Assembly (NCBI GenBank): GCA_036639875.1
Contig: JAVWHX010000023.1
Coordinates: forward strand, 1 to 32,594
Direction of reading: 5' to 3'
DNA length: 32,594 bases
Origin: JAVWHX01 sp036639875
GTDB taxonomy: Bacteria > Bacillota_I > Bacilli_A > Erysipelotrichales > Coprobacillaceae
The first letter of the stretch is position 1. Each line of letters begins with the position of its first letter. The notes below the pieces were generated by a model that made no database searches, was not told the origin of the DNA, and worked only from the letters and a program-made list of their open reading frames with translations. Shown here piece after piece: positions 15,954 to 23,856 of the stretch. The position numbers were made by a program, and so were the translations under genes.

Positions 15954-18749
15954 TTAGATATTGTTTTTCTTCTTTAAATATATAAAACTTAATCCTGAAA
16001 CTATAGTCATTCCTACCCATAAATCTACTACAAACATATCATTTGTTTCTGGTGTTTTGTCTTCTCCAGATGGTTGATCTTGAATAATTAGTTCCTCTGG
16101 TTTGATTATTGGCTTTTCTGGAATTGTTGGAGTCACTATTATTTTATCTTTCCATGTATTAATAATAGTATAACTTGTTCCGTTACTTGTTACAGTTTTT
16201 TCATAACCTTCAGCAACCAACACTTCATCTACACTCCACTTAAAACCTTTATCCAATTTTTCCCATGTATACTTCCAATTATTTTTTTCATTTAATTCTA
16301 TAGTATCACCATATATTTTACCATCTTTATAAAGTTGTACTGTAACTGATTTTGGACGATTATCCACTTTATCATTTTCCCATACTTTATTCACTGTTAG
16401 AGTCGTATAGTCTTCACTTTCTCCATCATCTATATCTATTGATTTCCATTGTGCGTAAAGTATTACATTCATTGTTGGCATTATAAAAGTATCACCAGCT
16501 TTATAACTAGTTCCACTTCCATCAGCTTGTGTATTCCAACCTATAAACTCTTTACTGCCATTCGTAAATTTATTTCCTAACACTACTACAGTATCATCTT
16601 TTTCATATGGTGATTGACTATCTATCACATCACCAATTCCACCATTTCCTTCATAAGTCACTGTATACCCCTTAGCAACCTGCCACATATCATACTCTGG
16701 TGAATCAACGTCTACATCTTGTAATTTTTTAAAATACAGTCCGCCTTTAATAGCATCACCATTTGCTAGTTTAAATGTTTTATCACTACCCTCTCGAAGT
16801 GCGACTATATAATTCTCACCTACTATCGGCTTTACATTTTTTCTCCAGTCGCTATGATCCATAGTGTACACATAAGCATTACCAACCGCTTTACCCTTTA
16901 TCAACAAAGGAATATCAATATCTGGATAATTTGCACCATTTGGCATAACAGGAATTCTAATCTCTGTATCACTTACTTGAAAATCACCTTGTATATACGC
17001 TAGATTACGGAATATAAGATTTCCGTTTTTTGCTGTTGCATTTCCTTCTATATTTGTTGTGCCATGAGAAATTAATGTTCCTCCATTTGATGTGAACTGG
17101 CCTTTTGCAACGAGGTCATAATCACTATAGTTTTCCCCAGTTCCTACATATCGCTGTTCCCACGTGCCACCTAATACAACATTCCCAAGAATCTTTGATT
17201 GATTAGCCACTGTAATCAACTTACTCCCAGTCTGGACCTCTAATCCCTTAATAATATAAAATGGTTTTTGAGGTGATTCAAATCGTGGAAAATTAAAGCT
17301 ATTAATCTCTACTTGCGCATTTTCTTTTAACAATACCTTATTAAATCTATAAAGATAACCACTCTGTTGCGGCTTTGTTGCAACTCCACAGCCACTATAT
17401 ATTGCTGATGACTTTTCAGGATTAGTTATATTTCCCTCTATTTGTGCAATTCTCCCACCTTTAATAAGAATTTCGGAGCTGCCATTTATCTTGCAGTTTC
17501 CTCGGTTACCATTATCCAAAATACAAAATGCAAGATTACCTTCCCTAATTTCCATGAGAACATCTCCATCAATCTCTGTAAGAATTGATTCACCACTGCC
17601 CGCATTTAATCCACCATATGTATTATCAGAAGGTGAACTATATTGTATAAGTAATGCATGATTCTCATTTTCTTTATTAAGAATTTTAACAGGACCATAA
17701 GTATCATCCATATTAATACCTTTACCTCCACCACCATAAATGTATCCTGAGTTATTTAAATCACTGCCATCTACCAAAATCTTTACAGTACCTAAAACAG
17801 TATCTCTATATCCACATCCAAAATAGTTTCTATCACCACTTGATGATTTATTTGTACTCCCTTCCAAAAGCTTTAAAACAACATTTCCAACTGTAGAGTT
17901 CCATGAACCACCATAAGTATACATGGCCATACCAGTTTTAACAGACCCCGCAGGTGCACCCTCGTATCCAAGTTTAACTGTTACTGTTCCTGCCACCTTT
18001 GCAGCATCTCGATTATCTTTTGAATATATATTTTGTCCGCCACCAAAAAGATTACCATTTGTTCCTTGTTTAAAATTAATATTCACATTGCCGTTAACTT
18101 TACCAGTATTAGTTTCTTTGGCACATCCTCCACCAAACATATTTCCAACATTAATCTTTGAACCATCTATTGTTATATTTGTACTACCACCTACATTACT
18201 ATCTAATCCACCACCATAAAGATTTGTAAAATTACCACCTTGTAAAACAATATTTGTATCATGAGATACATTTGAACCTTTTGATCCACCACCATATAAA
18301 TTTCCAACAATATCTTTATATCTTTCAGTCGTTATAATACTATGTCCATTCGCAAATACAACTGAGTAAGTGTTATAACACGATATATTATCAAATGTTA
18401 TATCACCAATAATATTTGTCCCCATATTATTAACAACAAATTTATTTTCATCAGTACTCTTTAAAGTCACATGTTTTCCCACTACTCCTGAAAAACCTTT
18501 AACATCAATATTAGCTTTCGTAAAAACAATAACTGCATTTACATCAGAATTAGCAATTATATTTGTAACTGCATCATTAAATGTGACATCATCTGAAACC
18601 ATATATTCTGTTCCCTTCACAACATATTCTGTTTTCTTTGATGTTGTTTCTCTTCCTAACTTTTCTCTAGATACTGCATACGTTATATTACTAAACATAC
18701 TCAGTACCATCATAACTGATAACATTGTAAAAATTACTCTTTTTTTCAT
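15954..18749 (-). CDS. Secreted wall-anchored protein: GGG-repeat beta domain, InlB repeat, Cna-B, PETND signal
   Basis: 931 aa from the ATG at 18749 (after AAGGGGGAAGGG; an upstream in-frame ATG at 18782 has no ribosome site). Signal peptide about 1-25 (cut after ITYA). The large N-terminal region carries many short repeats ending in (L/M/I)(Y/F)GGG (GNLYGGG, TNLYGGG, GNMFGGG, GNLFGGG, GYIYGGG), consistent with a repetitive beta-solenoid. One InlB B-repeat and one Cna-B domain (695-869) are nearly identical to those of the downstream protein. The tail has a Pro-rich linker, TPETND, a hydrophobic segment and KKKNNI. First gene of a two-gene surface operon behind a promoter at 18791-18820. Function unknown beyond surface display; the repeat region differs from the downstream protein, so the two probably bind different targets. 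Confidence 0.85.
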   Translation of the reverse strand: MKKRVIFTMLSVMMVLSMFSNITYAVSREKLGRETTSKKTEYVVKGTEYMVSDDVTFNDAVTNIIANSDVNAVIVFTKANIDVKGFSGVVGKHVTLKSTDENKFVVNNMGTNIIGDITFDNISCYNTYSVVFANGHSIITTERYKDIVGNLYGGGSKGSNVSHDTNIVLQGGNFTNLYGGGLDSNVGGSTNITIDGSKINVGNMFGGGCAKETNTGKVNGNVNINFKQGTNGNLFGGGQNIYSKDNRDAAKVAGTVTVKLGYEGAPAGSVKTGMAMYTYGGSWNSTVGNVVLKLLEGSTNKSSSGDRNYFGCGYRDTVLGTVKILVDGSDLNNSGYIYGGGGKGINMDDTYGPVKILNKENENHALLIQYSSPSDNTYGGLNAGSGESILTEIDGDVLMEIREGNLAFCILDNGNRGNCKINGSSEILIKGGRIAQIEGNITNPEKSSAIYSGCGVATKPQQSGYLYRFNKVLLKENAQVEINSFNFPRFESPQKPFYIIKGLEVQTGSKLITVANQSKILGNVVLGGTWEQRYVGTGENYSDYDLVAKGQFTSNGGTLISHGTTNIEGNATAKNGNLIFRNLAYIQGDFQVSDTEIRIPVMPNGANYPDIDIPLLIKGKAVGNAYVYTMDHSDWRKNVKPIVGENYIVALREGSDKTFKLANGDAIKGGLYFKKLQDVDVDSPEYDMWQVAKGYTVTYEGNGGIGDVIDSQSPYEKDDTVVVLGNKFTNGSKEFIGWNTQADGSGTSYKAGDTFIMPTMNVILYAQWKSIDIDDGESEDYTTLTVNKVWENDKVDNRPKSVTVQLYKDGKIYGDTIELNEKNNWKYTWEKLDKGFKWSVDEVLVAEGYEKTVTSNGTSYTIINTWKDKIIVTPTIPEKPIIKPEELIIQDQPSGEDKTPETNDMFVVDLWVGMTIVSGLSFIYLKKKNNI
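16143..16667 (-). repeat. 525-bp near-identical repeat, copy B
   Basis: Copy of 13490-14014 with three substitutions. It encodes the InlB B-repeat and Cna-B domain of the upstream surface protein. Confidence 0.95.
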
Positions 18750-18782
18750 TTTACCCTTCCCCCTTATACTTATCACTATCAT

Positions 18783-19180
18783 ATAAACTAAATATAGTAG
18801 TTTGTCTCATAATACAACAATAATGAAATCAATAGAAGATTCTGTGACTTTTTGTTGATTTGAAGGGAAAAATTGCAAAAAATTAAAAGAAGTGATTCTT
18901 ATCATTTTACTTATATAAGTTCTTAAACTAACCTTACAAACCTAAATATAAGTTTTTACAGACTTTGAGATATCACATATTTATTAATTTTTAATAAAAG
19001 TCTTTTTCTTATCTTTACATTATTTGATTTTATTCTTATAAATAAATATATTAAAATATTCAAGTTATCCTTACAAAATAAAAAAACACTATTTCATTTA
19101 AACCGTACTCTATAGATGAAATATTCTTTATTTCATATCTATTCTATAAAGTATAGTTTATATCTTAGTGTCTTTTAAAA
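18783..19180. other. Long AT-rich spacer before the surface-protein operon
   Basis: No supported gene in these 398 bases. It contains a promoter near the surface operon (18791-18820), two copies of a 16-nt motif (18925-18940 and 19062-19077, 13 of 16 identical, minus-strand TTTGTAAGGnTA), and three alternating ATGAAAT/ATTTCAT segments around 19091-19136 followed on the minus strand by a run of seven T, which probably terminates the LytTR operon. Confidence 0.5.
18791..18820 (-). promoter_or_regulatory. Probable promoter of the surface-protein operon
   Basis: Minus strand TTGTTG (18815-18820), 18-nt spacer, TATATT (18791-18796), about 40 nt before the ATG at 18749. Confidence 0.4.
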
Positions 19181-19759
19181 TCAATATTGTTTATCATCAA
19201 ATAATCGAAAGAGTGGATCTTGATATTTGTAATGTATACAAACTGGTATACCTGGATTATTCATTTCAACAACTTGTTTAAAAATTGAAATTGTTAATGC
19301 TATTAAGACCTTTTTATTATTTAAACCACCCAAACATTTATCACAGCAACCATTATAAACAATAGCTAGCAATTCAAAACTTGGTGCTTCTGCTTGATTG
19401 CAAATACTATCTAATGCCCAATCATCATTTTTATGTACAAGCGAAGAATACTGACTACAACTCGAAAATTCTCCTGACCATCTAAAAAGAGTATCAAACT
19501 CAAAGTAAATCGCTTTTACGCTTTCATCCATATGATTCATTAAAAAATAATTCCATTGTGTTCGAAGTTCAATATAATAAGTTAAAAAATCTAAACATTC
19601 AATTTTTTTATTCTTAGATTTACAAGTTCCTTTTTCCAATAACTTTTTATAATAACTTTCCATCTCTTTACCAGACATAGATAATAATTTATCTTGTATT
19701 TCCATCATTTCTTCTTCTGATAAAACATTAGCAAAATCAAAATAATTAAACTGTTTCAA
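19181..19759 (-). CDS. Unknown cysteine-containing protein next to LytTR regulator
   Basis: 192 aa, cytoplasmic by sequence (no signal peptide or clear membrane segment), not recognised. N-terminal half is helical and charged; the C-terminal half has a cysteine group (FSSCSQYSSLV, DSICNQ, YNGCCDKCLGG, PVCIHYK) that could bind metal or be redox-active. The start is best placed at the TTG (19757-19759) five bases after AGAGGTGG; an in-frame GTG at 19766-19768 is part of that ribosome site. It begins 19 nt after the LytTR gene ends, so the two form an operon, and it may be a partner or inhibitor of that regulator. This role is inference from position only. Confidence 0.55.
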   Translation of the reverse strand: MKQFNYFDFANVLSEEEMMEIQDKLLSMSGKEMESYYKKLLEKGTCKSKNKKIECLDFLTYYIELRTQWNYFLMNHMDESVKAIYFEFDTLFRWSGEFSSCSQYSSLVHKNDDWALDSICNQAEAPSFELLAIVYNGCCDKCLGGLNNKKVLIALTISIFKQVVEMNNPGIPVCIHYKYQDPLFRLFDDKQY

Positions 19760-19778
19760 GCAAACCACCTCTTTTCAT

Positions 19779-20537
19779 TTATGTTTCAAAAATATCTTCA
19801 TATAAAATAATATGTTTTGCAAATTCGGAAATCACTTTATGAGCAGCGTTATAACGACTTCGGCTAATTGGTAAGAATGTTCCATCAAACATCGTGATTC
19901 CAGAACGTTCAAATTTATAACAATATGTTAAATTAACTGCAAAACTTTGATGAATACGTAAATAGTTTGGAAGTTCATTTAAAACATTATCATATTCATT
20001 AAGTTTACGTCTATCTTTAAATAAACCATATTCAGTATAAATATTAACTATATTTTTACTGCTTTCTAAATATCGGATATCACGACAAGGTATACGTACA
20101 ATTTCACCATCATATTCCACAACAACACAAGTCATATTTTTCTTTGATAGAGAACTCACAACTTTTTTTAATGTATTCTCAATGTTTTCTTCATAATTAT
20201 CAGATGTTAAATATGCAGTCGCATCCACATCATACCCAGAAGTCGCATATTTAACATCATTAGCCACAAAAACAATATCAGTATAACCCGTTCTTTTTCT
20301 CAAATATTTAGCAAATGACAACACTGCTTTTTCTTCACCAGGATCAGCTTTCAATATAACGACTTCGCAATCACAAGCCAGATTCAATAAGTATTCTTGA
20401 TTATCAATTTTAAGGTTTCCTTTAAGAAGCATTGCTGACTTATCACCCTTGCCCATATTTTTCACAAATGATATCAGTTTATCACGAAGATGGTTTTCTA
20501 TAATATTTGCATTTTCTATAATCATTAACTTATACAT
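19779..20537 (-). CDS. LytTR-domain transcriptional regulator with degenerate receiver
   Basis: 252 aa. The C-terminal 136-240 is a LytTR DNA-binding domain (IPCRDIRYLESSKNIVNIYTE, then NYLRIHQSFAVNL and PISRSRYNAAHK). The N-terminal ~125 residues follow a response-regulator receiver pattern (YKLMIIEN, VVILKADPG, TDIVFVAND, DATAYLTS), but the phospho-acceptor Asp is Lys63 (VILKADPG against VFLDxxMPG), and the acidic pair near the N terminus is Glu8-Asn9. It should not accept phosphate, and no histidine kinase gene is nearby. Start ATG follows GGAGGG. The promoter region carries a 19-20-bp direct repeat. Likely target, by position, is the surface-protein operon or its own promoter. Confidence 0.8.
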   Translation of the reverse strand: MYKLMIIENANIIENHLRDKLISFVKNMGKGDKSAMLLKGNLKIDNQEYLLNLACDCEVVILKADPGEEKAVLSFAKYLRKRTGYTDIVFVANDVKYATSGYDVDATAYLTSDNYEENIENTLKKVVSSLSKKNMTCVVVEYDGEIVRIPCRDIRYLESSKNIVNIYTEYGLFKDRRKLNEYDNVLNELPNYLRIHQSFAVNLTYCYKFERSGITMFDGTFLPISRSRYNAAHKVISEFAKHIILYEDIFET

Positions 20538-20569
20538 ATAAATCCCTCCATCTCATGTTCACTCCAACT

Positions 20570-20604
20570 TATTTAAGTCTACCACAACTATTTAAGTACT
20601 TCAA
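20570..20604 (-). promoter_or_regulatory. Promoter of the LytTR operon with overlapping direct repeats
   Basis: Minus strand TTGAAG (20599-20604), 17-nt spacer, TAGACT (20576-20581). ACTTAAATA occurs at 20589-20597 (in the spacer) and 20570-20578 (over the -10), each followed by GTTG. This could be a regulator site, possibly for autoregulation. Repeats are certain; promoter call is moderate. Confidence 0.4.
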
Positions 20605-20656
20605 CAATTCTAACTGTATTTGCTTATTATATAAAATTCTACTAATTACAAAAAAA

Positions 20657-20682
20657 GAAATTAATCTTATTTAATTAATTTC
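20657..20682 (-). terminator. Terminator of the HAD phosphatase gene
   Basis: GAAATTAAT/ATTAATTTC stem (20657-20665/20674-20682), 8-nt loop, followed on the minus strand by TTTTTTT. Stop codon in the structure. Confidence 0.8.
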
Positions 20683-21509
20683 AATTCTTTCATAATCTCA
20701 TATATTCCATCTTGATCTGGGTCTTTAAAGAAATATTGACCTAATGCTTTAAGATTATCAGGAGCTTTTTCATAAACAACTCCAATTGCTGCTTCTTCTA
20801 ACATTTGATAATCATTCATACTATCTCCAAAACCAATTGTATCATCCATTGATGCCTGATAATACTCAATAACTCTTTTAATACCATCAGCTTTAGTACA
20901 GTTTTGAATAATAATTTCTCCATTCACAAAATCATCTTCTTCTTTAGAAAAGATAACAATATTAAATAATTCTTCTAAAAAAGGAACACATTTTAAATAA
21001 TCTTCTTTATGAGGAGCAATAAAACATACTTTAGGTACACCTGTATTTAAGATATCAAAATCTTTTACAGGTTTTCTATTTTCAGTCGCTCTTCTCATTT
21101 CAAAGAATCTTGCAAGTTCTAAATTCTCTTTACAATCTAATTGATGTCTTCTATCAAAAAACTCATTAACACCAGGTGTTTGATAAATTGCTTCTTTGGC
21201 TTCTAAAGTAAACAAAATATGATTATTCACAAACAAAGTTAAAACTTCTGATAAAACATATTGATTAATAAAGTTTTCAAAAATAAACTTACCATCAATA
21301 ATTACAAATCCACCAGCACTACAAACAATACCATCAAAGCCAATATCTAATAAATCTTTAGAGATAGATGTTGGTGCTCTTCCCGTACATAAAAATGCTT
21401 TATGCCCATTCTCTTGAGCTTGCTTAATTCCCTTTATCGTTTTCTCTGTAACTCTTCTTGATGCCCCTACTAAAGTTCCATCGATATCAAAAAACAAAAA
21501 TTTTCCCAT
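20667..21509 (-). CDS. Cof-type HAD phosphatase (intact island-border copy)
   Basis: 280-aa Cof-subfamily HAD hydrolase. Motif I FFDIDGTLVG with Asp8/Asp10, motif II CTGRAP (about 41-46), C2-type cap in the middle (residues ~85-190), Lys in NCTKADGIKRV, and motif IV GFGDSMNDYQM (about 227-237). Probable substrates are small phosphorylated metabolites. ATG after AAGGGG. Its 3' third is duplicated as a decayed fragment at 13101-13320, on the far side of the LytTR/surface-protein genes. This gene appears complete and functional. Confidence 0.88.
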   Translation of the reverse strand: MGKFLFFDIDGTLVGASRRVTEKTIKGIKQAQENGHKAFLCTGRAPTSISKDLLDIGFDGIVCSAGGFVIIDGKFIFENFINQYVLSEVLTLFVNNHILFTLEAKEAIYQTPGVNEFFDRRHQLDCKENLELARFFEMRRATENRKPVKDFDILNTGVPKVCFIAPHKEDYLKCVPFLEELFNIVIFSKEEDDFVNGEIIIQNCTKADGIKRVIEYYQASMDDTIGFGDSMNDYQMLEEAAIGVVYEKAPDNLKALGQYFFKDPDQDGIYEIMKELKLIK

Positions 21510-21585
21510 TATTCAAACCCCTTTATCTTCCATTCTTTATCTATTATACAAAACATTATTTTGAATGAAAAGAGAAAGATGAAGA

Positions 21586-22443
21586 TTATAACTCTTTTCT
21601 CCATTCTTCCTCTTGTTTTTTACTAATTGAACAACAAAGATATTCTTCTTGAACACCATCATGCCACATCTGATATCCATCACCATGATATTCCTTAAAT
21701 AATTGATATCCTCTAGCAATAGGTGATGTATAGTATTTAAAATATATTTTATAAGTTCCCTCACAAACATCATCAATACTGACTTTATTTGTAATCTTAA
21801 TCAACTTATCACTCTTTGTAAAATAAGAAAAGAGTTCTTTTCCATGAGAATTTAAAGCAACCCATACAACATCATTTCCAGATATTTGAGCTAAGAAATT
21901 ATATTCCTTAACAATTGTTAAAAGCGATGTGTAAGGAAGATTAACATGACAAGGATATGTTCTTGTATTCTCGTTCATATCATCTCCCATACAAACACTA
22001 TCTCTATAAAAGACTATATCTTTTATATTTTTATATTTTTGACCATGTTTATAGAAAGTTAAGAAATCTCCACTTTGTAATCCATCAAGAATCAAAATAA
22101 AGACAGCTTCTCTTTTTTCTTTATTTTTATAAAGAACTTCATTCAATACTTCTTTTTCTAAAGTTTTCATATCCTTATGAATACGTTTATAATAAAATGT
22201 TATTTCATAACAAAACTGTTTCATAATATCAAATACTAAGTTTTCTTCTTTATCTAATTTTGATAAGTGTAAATCATTAAAAGAACCCATTCCACCATAT
22301 GCTTGAATATGATGATCAACATTATCCATATCTATAAAATTATTCATATCTATTTTTAACCATTCTATCCAATGATCATAATTTCCATTTTTATCTAGTA
22401 AATAAATAAGCATATCTAACGCTTGTAAATAATAATTTTTCAT
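21586..22443 (-). CDS. Two-part hypothetical protein, N-terminal GGMGSFND motif
   Basis: 285 aa, no signal peptide or membrane segment. The first ~85 residues have the look of a small helical domain with W(I/L)EWL and the motif AYGGMGSFNDLHL (48-60), resembling the DUF6966 type; assignment is tentative. The rest (about 90-285) is unrecognised, with alternating strands and helices (AVFILILDGLQSGDFLTFY, VVWVALNSHG, GTYKIYFKYYTSP). Start is the ATG at 22443, six bases after AGAGGTG; an in-frame GTG at 22452 lies in that ribosome site. It follows the pdp terminator and stands alone. Confidence 0.6.
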   Translation of the reverse strand: MKNYYLQALDMLIYLLDKNGNYDHWIEWLKIDMNNFIDMDNVDHHIQAYGGMGSFNDLHLSKLDKEENLVFDIMKQFCYEITFYYKRIHKDMKTLEKEVLNEVLYKNKEKREAVFILILDGLQSGDFLTFYKHGQKYKNIKDIVFYRDSVCMGDDMNENTRTYPCHVNLPYTSLLTIVKEYNFLAQISGNDVVWVALNSHGKELFSYFTKSDKLIKITNKVSIDDVCEGTYKIYFKYYTSPIARGYQLFKEYHGDGYQMWHDGVQEEYLCCSISKKQEEEWRKEL

Positions 22444-22465
22444 TCTTTTCACCTCTATTTTAAGA

Positions 22466-22489
22466 AAACACAGAGTTGCCTCTGTGTTT
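22466..22489 (-). terminator. Terminator of pdp
   Basis: Perfect 10-bp stem AAACACAGAG/CTCTGTGTTT (22466-22475/22480-22489), 4-nt loop, T-rich on the minus strand; overlaps the stop codon. Confidence 0.85.
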
Positions 22490-23789
22490 AAGATAAAACT
22501 TCATCAATGAGAACTGGTTTTGGTACAAAATCATCTTGAATATGATATGCACTTAAAATATCTTGTTTCAATTCATCAGATAATCCTGTGTTTGTATGAA
22601 CATAAACAAGGATATCATCTTTTTTAACAGAGTCACCAATCTTTTTATTTAAGATTAATCCAACACTATGATCAATAACATCATCTGTTGTTTGTCTACC
22701 TCCACCAAGTTTCATACTTACAATTCCTAAAGCTAATGCTTCTAAGTTTTTAACATATCCATTTACTGAAGATCTCACTTCAATAACTTCTTTAGCTTTT
22801 TCAAAAAGTTCTGGATGTTTTATAAATGCACTATCACCATGTTGTGCTTTAACCATATCTGCTAAAACATTTAACGCCTTCTTACTATCAATAGCTTCTT
22901 GTAACATCTTTCTTGCTTGTATTTCAGAAGTTGCTTTTTTTGCTTGAATCAACATATGACTACCAGCTTGTAAACAAAGTTCTAATAAATCAGCAGGACC
23001 ATTTCCATTTAATGTATTGATAGCTTCTCTCACTTCTAAAGAATTACCAATCGCGTTCCCTAAAGGTTGTGACATATCAGAAATAGCAGCTCTTGTATCT
23101 TTACCTAAAGATTCTCCAATTTCAATCATTGTATGTGCCAACTCTTTAGCATCTTCTTTGGTTTTCATAAAAGCTCCATCACCATATTTAACATCTAACA
23201 ATATCGCATCACTTCCAGCAGCTAACTTCTTAGACATAATAGATGAAGCAATAAGTGGAATACACGCAACTGTTCCAGTGACATCTCTTAATGCATACAT
23301 TTTCTTATCAGCAGGATCTAAGTGAGCACTTTGACCAATAATTGCCAAATGAATATCATTCACCTGTTTAATAAAGTCTGCTTCCTCAACCATGATTTGT
23401 AAACCTGGAATAGACTCTAATTTATCTAAAGTTCCACCCGTATGTCCTAATCCTCGACCACTCATTTTCGCTACAGGAACACCACACGCTGCAACAATCG
23501 GTCCTAATACTAACGATGTCTTATCACCAACACCACCTGTACTATGTTTATCAACCTTAATTCCATGAATTTGACTTAAGTCAATAATATCACCACTATG
23601 CATCATCTCTTTTGTAAGTGTTGCTGTTTCATGTTTATTAAGCCCTTGAAAACATACTGCCATCATCCATGCACTCATTTGATAATCAGGAATTCTTTCA
23701 TTTGTATAACCATCAATAATAAAATGAATTTCTTCATCAGTATGTTCTAAACCATCTTTCTTTTTTTCTATTAAATCAACCATTCTCAT
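22488..23789 (-). CDS. pdp: Pyrimidine-nucleoside phosphorylase
   Basis: 433-aa enzyme of the thymidine/pyrimidine-nucleoside phosphorylase family, splitting uridine or (deoxy)thymidine with phosphate to base and (deoxy)ribose-1-phosphate. Begins MRMVDLIEKKKDG as usual. Phosphate-binding DKHSTGGVGDKTSLVLGP (about 80-97), family signature SGRGLGHTGGTLDKLESIPG (about 110-129), and C-terminal alpha/beta domain with KLGGGRQTTDD. Start ATG at 23789, six bases after AGGTG; a GTG nine bases upstream overlaps this site. Single-gene unit with its own terminator; the nucleoside transport and deoC genes often found beside it are absent. Confidence 0.93.
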   Translation of the reverse strand: MRMVDLIEKKKDGLEHTDEEIHFIIDGYTNERIPDYQMSAWMMAVCFQGLNKHETATLTKEMMHSGDIIDLSQIHGIKVDKHSTGGVGDKTSLVLGPIVAACGVPVAKMSGRGLGHTGGTLDKLESIPGLQIMVEEADFIKQVNDIHLAIIGQSAHLDPADKKMYALRDVTGTVACIPLIASSIMSKKLAAGSDAILLDVKYGDGAFMKTKEDAKELAHTMIEIGESLGKDTRAAISDMSQPLGNAIGNSLEVREAINTLNGNGPADLLELCLQAGSHMLIQAKKATSEIQARKMLQEAIDSKKALNVLADMVKAQHGDSAFIKHPELFEKAKEVIEVRSSVNGYVKNLEALALGIVSMKLGGGRQTTDDVIDHSVGLILNKKIGDSVKKDDILVYVHTNTGLSDELKQDILSAYHIQDDFVPKPVLIDEVLS

Positions 23790-23827
23790 ACCAATCACCT
23801 CATATCATTATTATACACTGATAAGAA

Positions 23828-23856
23828 AAGATAGTCATCGAAAAAATGACTATCTT
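23828..23856 (-). terminator. Terminator of fmt
   Basis: Perfect 11-bp stem AAGATAGTCAT/ATGACTATCTT (23828-23838/23846-23856) followed on the minus strand by TTCTTATC; stop codon in the stem. Confidence 0.8.

Noticed and set aside
18925..18950. LytTR binding boxes (AAGGTTAGT and TAGGTTTGT, each 8/9 to the consensus)
   Set aside because: The two lie 9 bp apart, not about 21 bp as LytTR dimers require; reported only as part of a repeated motif.
21537..21776. 79-aa minus-strand ORF
   Set aside because: Out-of-frame shadow within the 285-aa gene; no ribosome site.
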